Below, in pieces: positions 28,286-36,019 of a stretch of 36,019 nt of DNA; within the stretch, counting starts at the first letter, position 1, and each line of letters starts with the position of its first letter. Made by a program: the position numbers and the translations under genes. Below the pieces are notes generated by a model. That model did no database searches. It saw nothing but the letters and a program-made list of their open reading frames with translations, and had not been told where the DNA came from. Origin of the DNA: Cryomorphaceae bacterium (GTDB lineage: Bacteria; Bacteroidota; Bacteroidia; Flavobacteriales; Flavobacteriaceae); NCBI GenBank assembly GCA_003331875.1, contig QOQA01000017.1, positions 1 through 36,019 of the forward strand, in the 5' to 3' direction.

Positions 28286-29973
28286 TTTTTATTTTTTGAA
28301 ATAAAAAATTTATTCGCAATCCAACATATTATGCAAAAAACTATGAAATGAATCAAATAAGATCTTGGTTCACCATCTTCATGAATTGTTGTAAAAACAC
28401 GGTCCCATCGTATTTTCCAATTAATAATTCCATTATTAATCCCATCAATACTCATCCAAATAAAAATTGGGCGGCCAACAACATGATTCTCTGGAACATA
28501 TCCCCAGGCTCTGCTGTCCTCACTGTTATAACGATTATCACCCATCATCCAGAAATAATCCATTTTAAACTTGTAAGAATCAGTTTCATTGCCATTTATA
28601 AATATTTTATCATTAATTAATTGCAATTTATTTTTTTCATAATCTCTGATAATTTTTTTGTAGAGTGGTAGGTTTTTCTTGCTTAATTCAATCACTTGAT
28701 CTTTACTAGGAATAATAATTGGACCAAAGTTATCTTCATTCCAATCATATTTAATATCATTTGGAAAAAAACTAGTATTATATGATTTTTTGGATTTAAA
28801 AACTCTATAAATAGTGTCAAAAATGTTTTTATTTTCTAAAATATTATACTCTTCATTAGTAATTGAAATAGTTTTTTCTAACTCCTTTATTTCAGTAATT
28901 CTTAACCTATTTTCAGCTATTATTTTTGATGGTATCCCCTTATATCCAGTTGAAACTCTAAAATTATTAATATCTGAATTTATTAAGCCTGACACATAAG
29001 GTCTTATTGCTTCAAATTGTTGATTACTATTAATTCCAGAAATTTTGAATTTTCTGTTAAACCCATTAATCTTTTCTCTTAGTAAATCCTTAGTTGATAT
29101 TCCACTCAAACTCTCTATTTTATAATTGAATAAGGGTTTAGCTCGTTGTGGAAGTATGCTTGGTTCATTATTAATAAAAAGTATACCATCAATAATTTCC
29201 AATTTATCGCCTGGAATTGCTACACATCTTTTAACATAATTCGATTTCTTATCAATGGGTTTTATGACACCTGCCTCTTTTACAAAAAACTTCCGCACTG
29301 TATCAGCTGGCCAATTGAATGTGACTAGATCATTTCTTTCAATTTTTTTTATTGCAGGAATTCTTAGGTAAGGTAATTGAGGCTTATTTAAATAAGACCT
29401 TATGCCAGTGCCCACAATTGTGTCGTGTACCATTGGAAAAGCGGCAACAGTTTTTGGTACTCTTGCTCCGTAATGATATTTACTAACAAACAAAAAATCT
29501 CCGACTAAAAGGGTTTTTTCAAGAGATCCGGTTGGTATAATAAAAGGTTGAATAAAATACGTGTGAACAATTGTTGCAAGTATTATGGCAAAAACAATTG
29601 ATCCTAATGTGGATTCTTTTCTTTCAAGGCTAGAGAGACTTTCTCTTCTTGTTGATTTTGAAAGATTTATTGAATAAATATAAAGGCCAAGAGTTATTAC
29701 AGCAAAAAAACTGGATATAAATGATTTTTTTCCAAAATTTTTACAAATCTCAATCCAAATGACTGGGAACATGAGAGTATTAACAATAGGAATGAATAAT
29801 AAAATTACCCACCACCAAGGACGATGAATTATTCGCATCAAAATTAAAGCATTGTAAATTGGGATAAATGCTGATAATTTTTTAAACCCTGCTAAACTGT
29901 AGAGTCTATATGTACCTAGTCCATGAATTATTTGAATTAAAATGAAAAATAAAAACCAACCTAACCAACTCAT
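28282..29973 (-). CDS. lepB: Signal peptidase I (large, Bacteroidetes-type with N-terminal membrane region and long insertion)
   Basis: FIIPTGSLEKTLLVGDFLFVSKYHYGARVP, RNDLVTFNWP, YVKRCVAIPGDKLEI, WMMGDNRYNSEDSRAWGYVPENHVVG. Confidence 0.94.
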   Translation of the reverse strand: MSWLGWFLFFILIQIIHGLGTYRLYSLAGFKKLSAFIPIYNALILMRIIHRPWWWVILLFIPIVNTLMFPVIWIEICKNFGKKSFISSFFAVITLGLYIYSINLSKSTRRESLSSLERKESTLGSIVFAIILATIVHTYFIQPFIIPTGSLEKTLLVGDFLFVSKYHYGARVPKTVAAFPMVHDTIVGTGIRSYLNKPQLPYLRIPAIKKIERNDLVTFNWPADTVRKFFVKEAGVIKPIDKKSNYVKRCVAIPGDKLEIIDGILFINNEPSILPQRAKPLFNYKIESLSGISTKDLLREKINGFNRKFKISGINSNQQFEAIRPYVSGLINSDINNFRVSTGYKGIPSKIIAENRLRITEIKELEKTISITNEEYNILENKNIFDTIYRVFKSKKSYNTSFFPNDIKYDWNEDNFGPIIIPSKDQVIELSKKNLPLYKKIIRDYEKNKLQLINDKIFINGNETDSYKFKMDYFWMMGDNRYNSEDSRAWGYVPENHVVGRPIFIWMSIDGINNGIINWKIRWDRVFTTIHEDGEPRSYLIHFIVFCIICWIANKFFISKNKK

Positions 29974-30638
29974 GAAAAATCATTTAAAAAATCATCCATC
30001 TCAAAATAACCATTTTTACTAATCAGCCATTCAGCACATAGAATTGATCCCATTGCAAAACTATCTCTGTTTTTAGCGGTATGTGAAAGTCTTATTGTGT
30101 CTGACAGTGACTCATAAATTATTTCGTGAGTTCCCTTGTTTGATCCAATTCTTTTTGATTTAATTGGTGTGGCTTTTTTTAGTATTGCATCAATATCCTC
30201 TTTAATTTTTATAGCTGTTCCGCTTGGAGAGTCAATTTTCGAAGTATGATGAATTTCATTAATTTTTGAATTAAATTCATCGTGGTGCTTCATAATTTTA
30301 CTAATTGAATTATTAATTTTGAAAAAAAGATTTACTCCAAGACTGAAATTTGGGGAAAATAAAAAAGTAGATTTATTTAACTTACAATATTTTTTAATTT
30401 TATCAATGTCATCCAGCCAGCCTGTAGTTCCGCAAACTACAGGTATTTTTTTTTCAAAACATTTAATAATGTTTGAATATGCACTTCTAGGTGTCGAAAA
30501 TATAATTGCAATATCAGAGCCATCTTCAACCTCTTTGTCTGGAGAATCTATTAATTGACTTATTGAGTGTCCTTTTGATTTGGCAATCTTCTCAACCATT
30601 TTACCCATTTTACCATAACCAATGATGCAGATTTTCAT
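29970..30638 (-). CDS. dapB: 4-hydroxy-tetrahydrodipicolinate reductase
   Basis: ICIIGYGKMGKMVEKIA, VVCGTTGW, SPNFSLGVNLFF, IHHTSKIDSPSGTAIKI. Confidence 0.94.
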   Translation of the reverse strand: MKICIIGYGKMGKMVEKIAKSKGHSISQLIDSPDKEVEDGSDIAIIFSTPRSAYSNIIKCFEKKIPVVCGTTGWLDDIDKIKKYCKLNKSTFLFSPNFSLGVNLFFKINNSISKIMKHHDEFNSKINEIHHTSKIDSPSGTAIKIKEDIDAILKKATPIKSKRIGSNKGTHEIIYESLSDTIRLSHTAKNRDSFAMGSILCAEWLISKNGYFEMDDFLNDFS

Positions 30639-31169
30639 TTAAAAATTATAATTTATTTTTATTCCAATAGATAGCCCAATTTCACTTGATAAATCTAATA
30701 TGGATGGTTGAAAACTTAGATTTTCATCCACATTATAGTCTAGCAAATGGGCATCAATATTTGCATCTAAAATATTCAAAAAATAAAATCCAACTAAAAA
30801 AACCATTGATAAATCTTTATTTTTTCTATAAAAATCTTGACCATCTAGCAGTCTTTCATTGTTTAGAATTAAACCTTGAAATTCATCATCATTAAATCCT
30901 GCTAGTCTTCTTTTGTATGCATTTCTGTAGGAAAAATATTTTTTCTTATTGAAGTCATATGCATAACCAGAAATCCCAATAGCAGAAAAAACTATCGGAA
31001 CTTTCCAAGCTTTTCTGTTGTATACTTGACCAAGACCAGGAAATACTGCGGAGTAAAATGCAGCTTTTGAAGGTCTTAGAATATTGATATTTTTTTTATT
31101 TAGTTGATCTTGGGCTATTGTAATCAAAGAAAAATTTAAAAAAATGATAATTATAAAATTATTTCTCAT
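30639..31169 (-). CDS. DUF5683-like membrane protein
   Basis: RPSKAAFYSAVFPGLGQVYNRKAWKVPIVFSAIG; located between dapB and parB. Confidence 0.8.
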   Translation of the reverse strand: MRNNFIIIIFLNFSLITIAQDQLNKKNINILRPSKAAFYSAVFPGLGQVYNRKAWKVPIVFSAIGISGYAYDFNKKKYFSYRNAYKRRLAGFNDDEFQGLILNNERLLDGQDFYRKNKDLSMVFLVGFYFLNILDANIDAHLLDYNVDENLSFQPSILDLSSEIGLSIGIKINYNF

Positions 31170-32022
31170 TTAATTGTTTTAAAAAACTTTTAAGTTTCTC
31201 CTCACTTTGAAAATCGAAACTTACTGATTTGGTTTTTTTATTAAAATTAAACTTCACTATGGTTTCAAAGTTTTTTTGTATTTGATCTTTAATGTCTAAG
31301 TAGTATTTTGACATTGGTTTTTTTATTGTGGACTTTCTTCCCCTTATTTGAGAAACAAGCTTTTCTGTATCTCTGACAGATAATGATTTTTTCACAATTT
31401 TTTCATAAACAGATAGTTGTTCTGAAAATGAGTTAATATTTATCAAAGCCCTTCCATGACCCATTGAAATAAAATTATCTCTTAAACCACTTTGAATAAT
31501 AGGATCAAGTTTTAATAGTCGAATGTAATTTGTAATTGTTGTTCTATCTTTTCCTACTCTCTTACTCATCTCTTCATGAGAGATTTTTAATTCCTCAGTT
31601 AGTCTACTGTAGGATATAGCAATTTCAATTGGATCTAGATTTTTTCTTTGAATATTTTCTACAAGTGCCATTTCCAATGATTCTTGATCATTTGCCAATC
31701 TTATATATGCTGGAATGGATTTCTTTGATAATTTTTTGAATGCCTTTAATCTTCTTTCACCCGAAATCAATGTAAATCGACCATTATTCTTTTTAATTGT
31801 AATTGGTTGAATCAATCCTAATTTATCAATTGATGAAGTAAGTTCTTCAAGATCGCTAGTATTGAAATTTGTTCGTGGCTGAAATGGGTTAAGATCAATT
31901 AAGTCAATTTCAATTTCATTGAAAAGTCTATTATTTTTTTGATCAAGTATGTTGTTTTCATCATCATTAAGAATTGAGGATAGTCCTCTTCCTAAACTTC
32001 TTTTTTTGTAAGCCTTTGCCAT
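31159..32022 (-). CDS. parB: Chromosome partitioning protein ParB
   Basis: LGRGLSSIL, LNPFQPRTNF, LISGERRLKAFK, ALVENIQRKNLDPIEIAISYSRL, HTH VGKDRTTITNYIRLL. Confidence 0.96.
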   Translation of the reverse strand: MAKAYKKRSLGRGLSSILNDDENNILDQKNNRLFNEIEIDLIDLNPFQPRTNFNTSDLEELTSSIDKLGLIQPITIKKNNGRFTLISGERRLKAFKKLSKKSIPAYIRLANDQESLEMALVENIQRKNLDPIEIAISYSRLTEELKISHEEMSKRVGKDRTTITNYIRLLKLDPIIQSGLRDNFISMGHGRALININSFSEQLSVYEKIVKKSLSVRDTEKLVSQIRGRKSTIKKPMSKYYLDIKDQIQKNFETIVKFNFNKKTKSVSFDFQSEEKLKSFLKQLNEK

Positions 32023-32023
32023 A

Positions 32024-32788
32024 TTAATTTAAATTTACTATTTCTTGTGCAAACTTTAAATAACTTTTTGATCCCTTGCTTGTTGCATTGTACACTAAAA
32101 TACTTTCACCATGACTTGGTGCCTCACCCAAACTAACATTCCTTGGAATGATTGTATTGAAAACTACATTACCAAAATGTTTTCTAACATCTTGTTTAAC
32201 TTGATTTGATAGTCTTAGTCTGGAATCAAACATGGTTAATAAAATACCCTCTAACGATAAATCAGGGTTGTGAACTTTTTGAACTCCTTTGATTGTGTTT
32301 AGAAGTTTGCCTAGACCCTCCAACGCAAAATATTCGCATTGTATTGGAATTATTACAGAGTCTGAGCAAGTCAGAGCATTTAGTGTTATCAATCCAAGAG
32401 ATGGTGGACAATCTATTATAATAAAATCATATTTTTCTTTAATACTTTTTAAAGCATTTTTAAGTAGGTATTCTCTGTTAGATTTACCAACAATCTCAAT
32501 TTCAAGCCCAACTAAATCAATTTTAGCCGGTATTATGTCTAGGTTAGGACTACTTGTTTGAATTATTAGTTTAGATGCTTTAGAATTACCATTAATAAGA
32601 TCATAAGATGATAGATTTGCTTCATTGGAATCTATACCTAAGCCAGATGTTGCATTTGATTGAGGATCAATATCAACTAATAAAACTTTTTTTTCGAGCA
32701 CTCCAAGTGCAGCAGACAAACTTAATGACGTGGTAGTTTTACCAACCCCACCTTTTTGATTAGATACTGAAATAATTTTACCCATCAA
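32024..32788 (-). CDS. parA: Chromosome partitioning ATPase ParA/Soj
   Basis: ISVSNQKGGVGKTTTSLSLSAAL (deviant Walker A), VLLVDIDPQSNATSGLG, IIIDCPPSLGLITLNAL. Confidence 0.96.
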   Translation of the reverse strand: MMGKIISVSNQKGGVGKTTTSLSLSAALGVLEKKVLLVDIDPQSNATSGLGIDSNEANLSSYDLINGNSKASKLIIQTSSPNLDIIPAKIDLVGLEIEIVGKSNREYLLKNALKSIKEKYDFIIIDCPPSLGLITLNALTCSDSVIIPIQCEYFALEGLGKLLNTIKGVQKVHNPDLSLEGILLTMFDSRLRLSNQVKQDVRKHFGNVVFNTIIPRNVSLGEAPSHGESILVYNATSKGSKSYLKFAQEIVNLN

Positions 32789-33096
32789 TCCTCAATTTCT
32801 ATGATATATATTTCTTCATTTTGTTTTTTCATAAAATGTATTTCTCTACCATATTTTTCCAAACTATCTAAGTTTTTCAAATTGGATATAAGTTTTTGAT
32901 CTTTATCTATTTCTTTTTGAAGATGGTTTATTTTATTTTCTAGTTCATTAATTTGTGATTTCAGTTTAATATTTACTGTAAGTGAATTTGAATCAATGAA
33001 AATGATCCATATCAAAAAAACAGTAGTTATTAAAATATATATGTTACTAAAAAACTTTAAAAATTTAGAATTTTTTATTTTTTCAATAAACTTCAT
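32785..33096 (-). CDS. Septum formation initiator (FtsB/DivIC) family protein
   Basis: One N-terminal TM segment then a coiled-coil (LKSQINELENKINHLQKEIDKDQKLISNL) and LEKYGREIHFMKKQNEEIYIIE. Confidence 0.85.
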   Translation of the reverse strand: MKFIEKIKNSKFLKFFSNIYILITTVFLIWIIFIDSNSLTVNIKLKSQINELENKINHLQKEIDKDQKLISNLKNLDSLEKYGREIHFMKKQNEEIYIIEIED

Positions 33097-33688
33097 TTAT
33101 TAATACTTCAACTCTTGAAGCTATGGATTTAAATGAATAATCTTTTTTTATTATTAGGTCAGCACATTTCTTTGTTGTTTCAACAAATTTTTTATGCATT
33201 GGTATAATCATTTTTTCAAACCTGTTTTCAACTTCATTTTTTGTTCTTGACCTTTCAATAATATCTCTGCTTATCCTACGATGTTTCCTTACTTCAGTTT
33301 TAACATCCAAAAATATGGCTAAATCAAAGAGTTTTCTAATATTTTTTTTTAACAAAACGTAAATTCCATCAACTATCAAAATATCACAAACATTAATTCT
33401 CTTATTTTTTGACAATCTTTTATGGGTTTTATATGAGTAAGTAGGACTGTTTATGGCATTACCCTCTTTGAGTGTTTTTAAATGTTGATAAAATAATTCA
33501 AAATCAATGGAATCAGGGTGATCAAAATTAATTCCACACCTTTTTGAAAAACTTAGTTCTGAATAATCTTTGTAATAAGAATCAAGGCATAGGTACTCGA
33601 CTTTATATTTATTAAATTTTTTTATTATTCTGTTAGACAAAAAGGACTTTCCGGAACCTGTTCCCCCACAAATACCTATAACAACCAT
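33083..33688 (-). CDS. udk: Uridine kinase
   Basis: IGICGGTGSGKSFLSNRI (P-loop), LDSYYKDYS, NFDHPDSIDFELFYQHL, RRISRDIIERSRT. Confidence 0.94.
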   Translation of the reverse strand: MVVIGICGGTGSGKSFLSNRIIKKFNKYKVEYLCLDSYYKDYSELSFSKRCGINFDHPDSIDFELFYQHLKTLKEGNAINSPTYSYKTHKRLSKNKRINVCDILIVDGIYVLLKKNIRKLFDLAIFLDVKTEVRKHRRISRDIIERSRTKNEVENRFEKMIIPMHKKFVETTKKCADLIIKKDYSFKSIASRVEVLINEVY

Positions 33689-34794
33689 TATTCACTTTTT
33701 GGATTCAGTCTAAATATTCCTTTATTTTCGACTGCTATGTAAATTAGGCCTTCTGGACTTAATTTAACATCTCTGACTCGGCCAACATTTTTTGCGATTT
33801 TTTCTCTGTAAGTAACTTTTCCATCATTCAATTCTAATCTCTCTAAGTACATGTATTTTAGAGAACCAACAAGTAAACTACCTTTCCAATTATCGTAATT
33901 TTCACTCCAAACATATTCAAAACTACTTGGAGCTATAGATGGCACCCAATAGTAAAGTGGTTGTTCCAGTCCGGGCAGTGACTTATTTTTTGTGATAGTT
34001 GTTCCAACATAGTTAATACCATAAGTTATTTTGGGCCACCCGTAGTTTTTGCCAGCTGATACAATATTTATTTCATCACCACCTCTTGGCCCATGCTCGT
34101 TTGTCCAAATTTTCCCAGTTTCAGGATGTAAGAATATTCCTTGTGGGTTTCTATGGCCATAAGAATAAATGGCTTTTTTTGTATCAACATCATTTATGAA
34201 TGGATTATCATCAGGAATTGAACCATCTATATTTATTCTATAAACTTTTCCACCATCTTTTTTCAAATCTTGAGGATTAACGTCTCTATTTCCTCTATCT
34301 CCAATAGTAAAATATAAGAAACCATCATTATCTAACTGTATTCTAGATCCAAAATGCTGACCTCTTGTTGTATTTTCTTCTCCTTTATATAAAACTTTAA
34401 GGTTAATAAGTTTACCATCAACAAGTTCAGCACTTGCAATTGCGGTATTTCCGCCTCTTTCTCTATCTCCAGATGCATATGAAAGAAAAATGAGATTATT
34501 TTCTTTAAAATCAGGATGAAGCTCAATATCCATTAGACCACCTTGACCTCTTTCATAAATGGAGGGTATTCCCATAACTTCAACGATATCATTATCACTT
34601 ACAATAAAAATATTACCTCTTTTTTCTGTGTAAATAATTGTTTTTTCATCTATGAACTCTAAACTCCATGGAATATTTTTTGTTGGATGAATAAGCTCAA
34701 GTTCATATATTTTATTTTGAGGATCATTAATTGTTGAATCTTCTTGGGCGCAAGAAAAATTTATGATTAAAAGCAGTAATATAATTTTTTTCAT
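33688..34794 (-). CDS. PQQ-dependent aldose/sorbosone-type sugar dehydrogenase, predicted lipoprotein
   Basis: Signal MKKIILLLLIINFSC; RGQGGLMDIELHPDF, HFGSRIQLDNDGFLYFTIGDRGNRDVNPQDL, SYGHRNPQGIFLHPETGKIWTNEHGPRGGDEIN. Confidence 0.92.
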   Translation of the reverse strand: MKKIILLLLIINFSCAQEDSTINDPQNKIYELELIHPTKNIPWSLEFIDEKTIIYTEKRGNIFIVSDNDIVEVMGIPSIYERGQGGLMDIELHPDFKENNLIFLSYASGDRERGGNTAIASAELVDGKLINLKVLYKGEENTTRGQHFGSRIQLDNDGFLYFTIGDRGNRDVNPQDLKKDGGKVYRINIDGSIPDDNPFINDVDTKKAIYSYGHRNPQGIFLHPETGKIWTNEHGPRGGDEINIVSAGKNYGWPKITYGINYVGTTITKNKSLPGLEQPLYYWVPSIAPSSFEYVWSENYDNWKGSLLVGSLKYMYLERLELNDGKVTYREKIAKNVGRVRDVKLSPEGLIYIAVENKGIFRLNPKSE

Positions 34795-34812
34795 ATTTCT
34801 TGATTAAGAAAG

Positions 34813-34886
34813 TCGGGATGACAAGATTTGAACTTGCGACCCCACGCACCCCATGCGTGTACGCTACCAGACTGCGCCACATCCCG
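34813..34886 (-). tRNA. tRNA-Pro (anticodon GGG), CCA not encoded
   Basis: Acceptor CGGGATG/CATCCCG, anticodon stem CACGC-[ATGGGGT]-GCGTG, T-arm GTTCAAATC. Confidence 0.93.
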
Positions 34887-34905
34887 AATAATGAGTAAAT
34901 ATACT

Positions 34906-35325
34906 TTAATGACAGCTAACATTATATTTTTTAAGTCTCCAATAATTATAGGGTAGAGGTGTATAAAATCCAACTACAAGCATTATTGGAATTACCCACC
35001 AAGTCAGTATGGCACCACCAGTCAAAAATAAATCTGTAATATTCATAGATATTTCCATTGCAACCATGGAAATGAAAGACATACCTAAAGCTGTTTTTAG
35101 TGATGAATAAAAACTCATCTGTTTTAAAAGAATTATAGTTTCTAAAACTATTGATGTTATCAAGCCATTTAAAATTGCTAATCCCATGACTTCAAAATTA
35201 GACCAATAATGATCAATGTTTTGGAAATAAAATATTGTTCCAAAGTCACCAATTGAACAACCTAATAAACACCATAATGTATTTTTTTTTGATTGTCTCC
35301 ACGTGGATTTGCAATTCCAATTCAC
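34906..35325 (-). CDS. DUF4396-like membrane protein (start uncertain; GTG 35325 preferred)
   Basis: WCLLGCSIGDFGTIFYFQ, ALGMSFISMVAMEISMN, C-terminal LPYNYWRLKKYNVSCH. The track TTG start at 35364 lies in a predicted terminator hairpin. Confidence 0.78.
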   Translation of the reverse strand: MNWNCKSTWRQSKKNTLWCLLGCSIGDFGTIFYFQNIDHYWSNFEVMGLAILNGLITSIVLETIILLKQMSFYSSLKTALGMSFISMVAMEISMNITDLFLTGGAILTWWVIPIMLVVGFYTPLPYNYWRLKKYNVSCH

Positions 35326-35352
35326 TGATGCAAAATTATTTATTTTGTAAAT

Positions 35353-35388
35353 AAAAAAAACCAATTAACTAAAAATTAACTAATTGGT
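35353..35388 (-). terminator. Candidate intrinsic terminator of tRNA-Pro(TGG)
   Basis: 8-bp stem ACCAATTA (35360-35367)/TAATTGGT (35381-35388), followed on the minus strand by a run of about 8 T. Confidence 0.7.
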
Positions 35389-35399
35389 CTTAAATTATG

Positions 35400-35474
35400 T
35401 CGGGGTGGCAGGATTCGAACCTACGACCTCCGCGTCCCAAACGCGGCGCGATAACCGGGCTACGCTACACCCCG
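35400..35474 (-). tRNA. tRNA-Pro (anticodon TGG), CCA not encoded
   Basis: Acceptor CGGGGTG/CACCCCG, anticodon stem CCGCG-[TTTGGGA]-CGCGG, T-arm GGTTCGAATCC. Confidence 0.95.
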
Positions 35475-35530
35475 AAAATGGGTGCTAATATAAAACTCTT
35501 TACATTAACCTCAAACACAAATTTTTGTAT

Positions 35531-35538
35531 TAATTTTG
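35531..35538 (+). promoter_or_regulatory. -7 element TAATTTTG, 5 nt upstream of trxB ATG
   Basis: Exact TAnnTTTG match. Confidence 0.5.
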
Positions 35539-35543
35539 ACTGA

Positions 35544-36019
35544 ATGTCAACTGATATTATTAAAACACTTATCATTGGTTCTGGCCCTGCTGGATACACG
35601 GCTGCAATTTATGCGTCAAGAGCAGATTTAAAGCCAGTATTATATACTGGTATGGAGCCTGGTGGCCAACTTACAACCACTACTGAAGTTGATAATTTTC
35701 CAGGATATCCGAATGGAATAGATGGTCCAAAAATGATGGAGGAATTAAAGGCCCAAGCTGAACGATTTGGAACAGATGTTAGAATTGGCGAAGCAACCAG
35801 TGTTATTTTAAGTAAAGATTTGAATAAAAACCATGAAATAATCATAGATCACGAAAAAAAAATTTTTGCAAAAACTGTTATTATATCCACTGGCGCAAGT
35901 GCAAAATATTTAGGTCTTGAAAGTGAGCAGAAACTAATTGGTGGTGGGGTTTCTGCGTGTGCAGTTTGTGATGGATTCTTTTATAAAGATCAAGATGTTG
36001 CTATTGTTGGTGGCGGTGA
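35544..36019 (+). CDS. trxB: Thioredoxin-disulfide reductase (truncated by window end)
   Basis: Absent from ORF track (no stop in window): MSTDIIKTLIIGSGPAGYTAAIYASRADLKPVLYTGMEPGGQLTTTTEVDNFPGYP...VSACAVCDGFFYKDQDVAIVGGG, with CxxC and two GxGxxG/A regions. Confidence 0.97.
   Translation, partial: MSTDIIKTLIIGSGPAGYTAAIYASRADLKPVLYTGMEPGGQLTTTTEVDNFPGYPNGIDGPKMMEELKAQAERFGTDVRIGEATSVILSKDLNKNHEIIIDHEKKIFAKTVIISTGASAKYLGLESEQKLIGGGVSACAVCDGFFYKDQDVAIVGGG

Noticed and set aside
34791-34973. 60-aa minus ORF
   Set aside because: Spans tRNA-Pro(GGG); RDVAQSGSVHAWGAWGRKFKSCHPD is a translated tRNA, a common artefact.
35609-35845. 78-aa minus ORF
   Set aside because: Antisense to trxB, whose protein is clearly conserved.
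1-36019. CRISPR arrays, transposases, phage genes, toxin-antitoxin or other defence systems
   Set aside because: No spaced direct repeats, terminal inverted repeats, transposase/integrase motifs or defence-type proteins seen; the CPBP/Abi-family protein alone is not evidence of phage defence.

Overview
AT-rich, densely packed chromosomal segment with the gene content and synteny of a streamlined, probably marine Flavobacteriia (Bacteroidota) genome. This is inferred from family recognition only; no database search was run. Nearly everything is core metabolism or housekeeping: rpsA (5'-truncated by the window), a leuACD-leuA2-leuB operon, an RluA-family pseudouridine synthase, panB, dnaK, a PAS-UbiA fusion plus CPBP protease, fumC, prfB, a threonine aldolase, a two-gene PLP cassette resembling cysteate synthase plus cysteate acyltransferase (sulfonolipid/capnine), pyrR-pyrB-hyp-pdxH-sixA-ppk1-ppx, dnaX, RNase P RNA (rnpB), WbqC-like, lepB, dapB, DUF5683, parB, parA, ftsB/divIC-like, udk, a PQQ-type sugar dehydrogenase, two tRNA-Pro genes flanking a DUF4396 gene, and trxB (3'-truncated). 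The ORF track misses several real features: the prfB N-terminus behind a +1 frameshift site, rnpB, both tRNAs, trxB, two small membrane-protein ORFs, and the in-frame N-terminal repeat of rpsA. The best leads are the candidate sulfonolipid gene pair, the PAS-UbiA fusion, a 12-A homopolymer in dnaX placed to generate a gamma-like product, the prfB frameshift, a perfect 18-bp repeat extending ribosomal protein S1, and promoter elements abutting start codons. No mobile elements, CRISPR arrays or prophage signals were seen.
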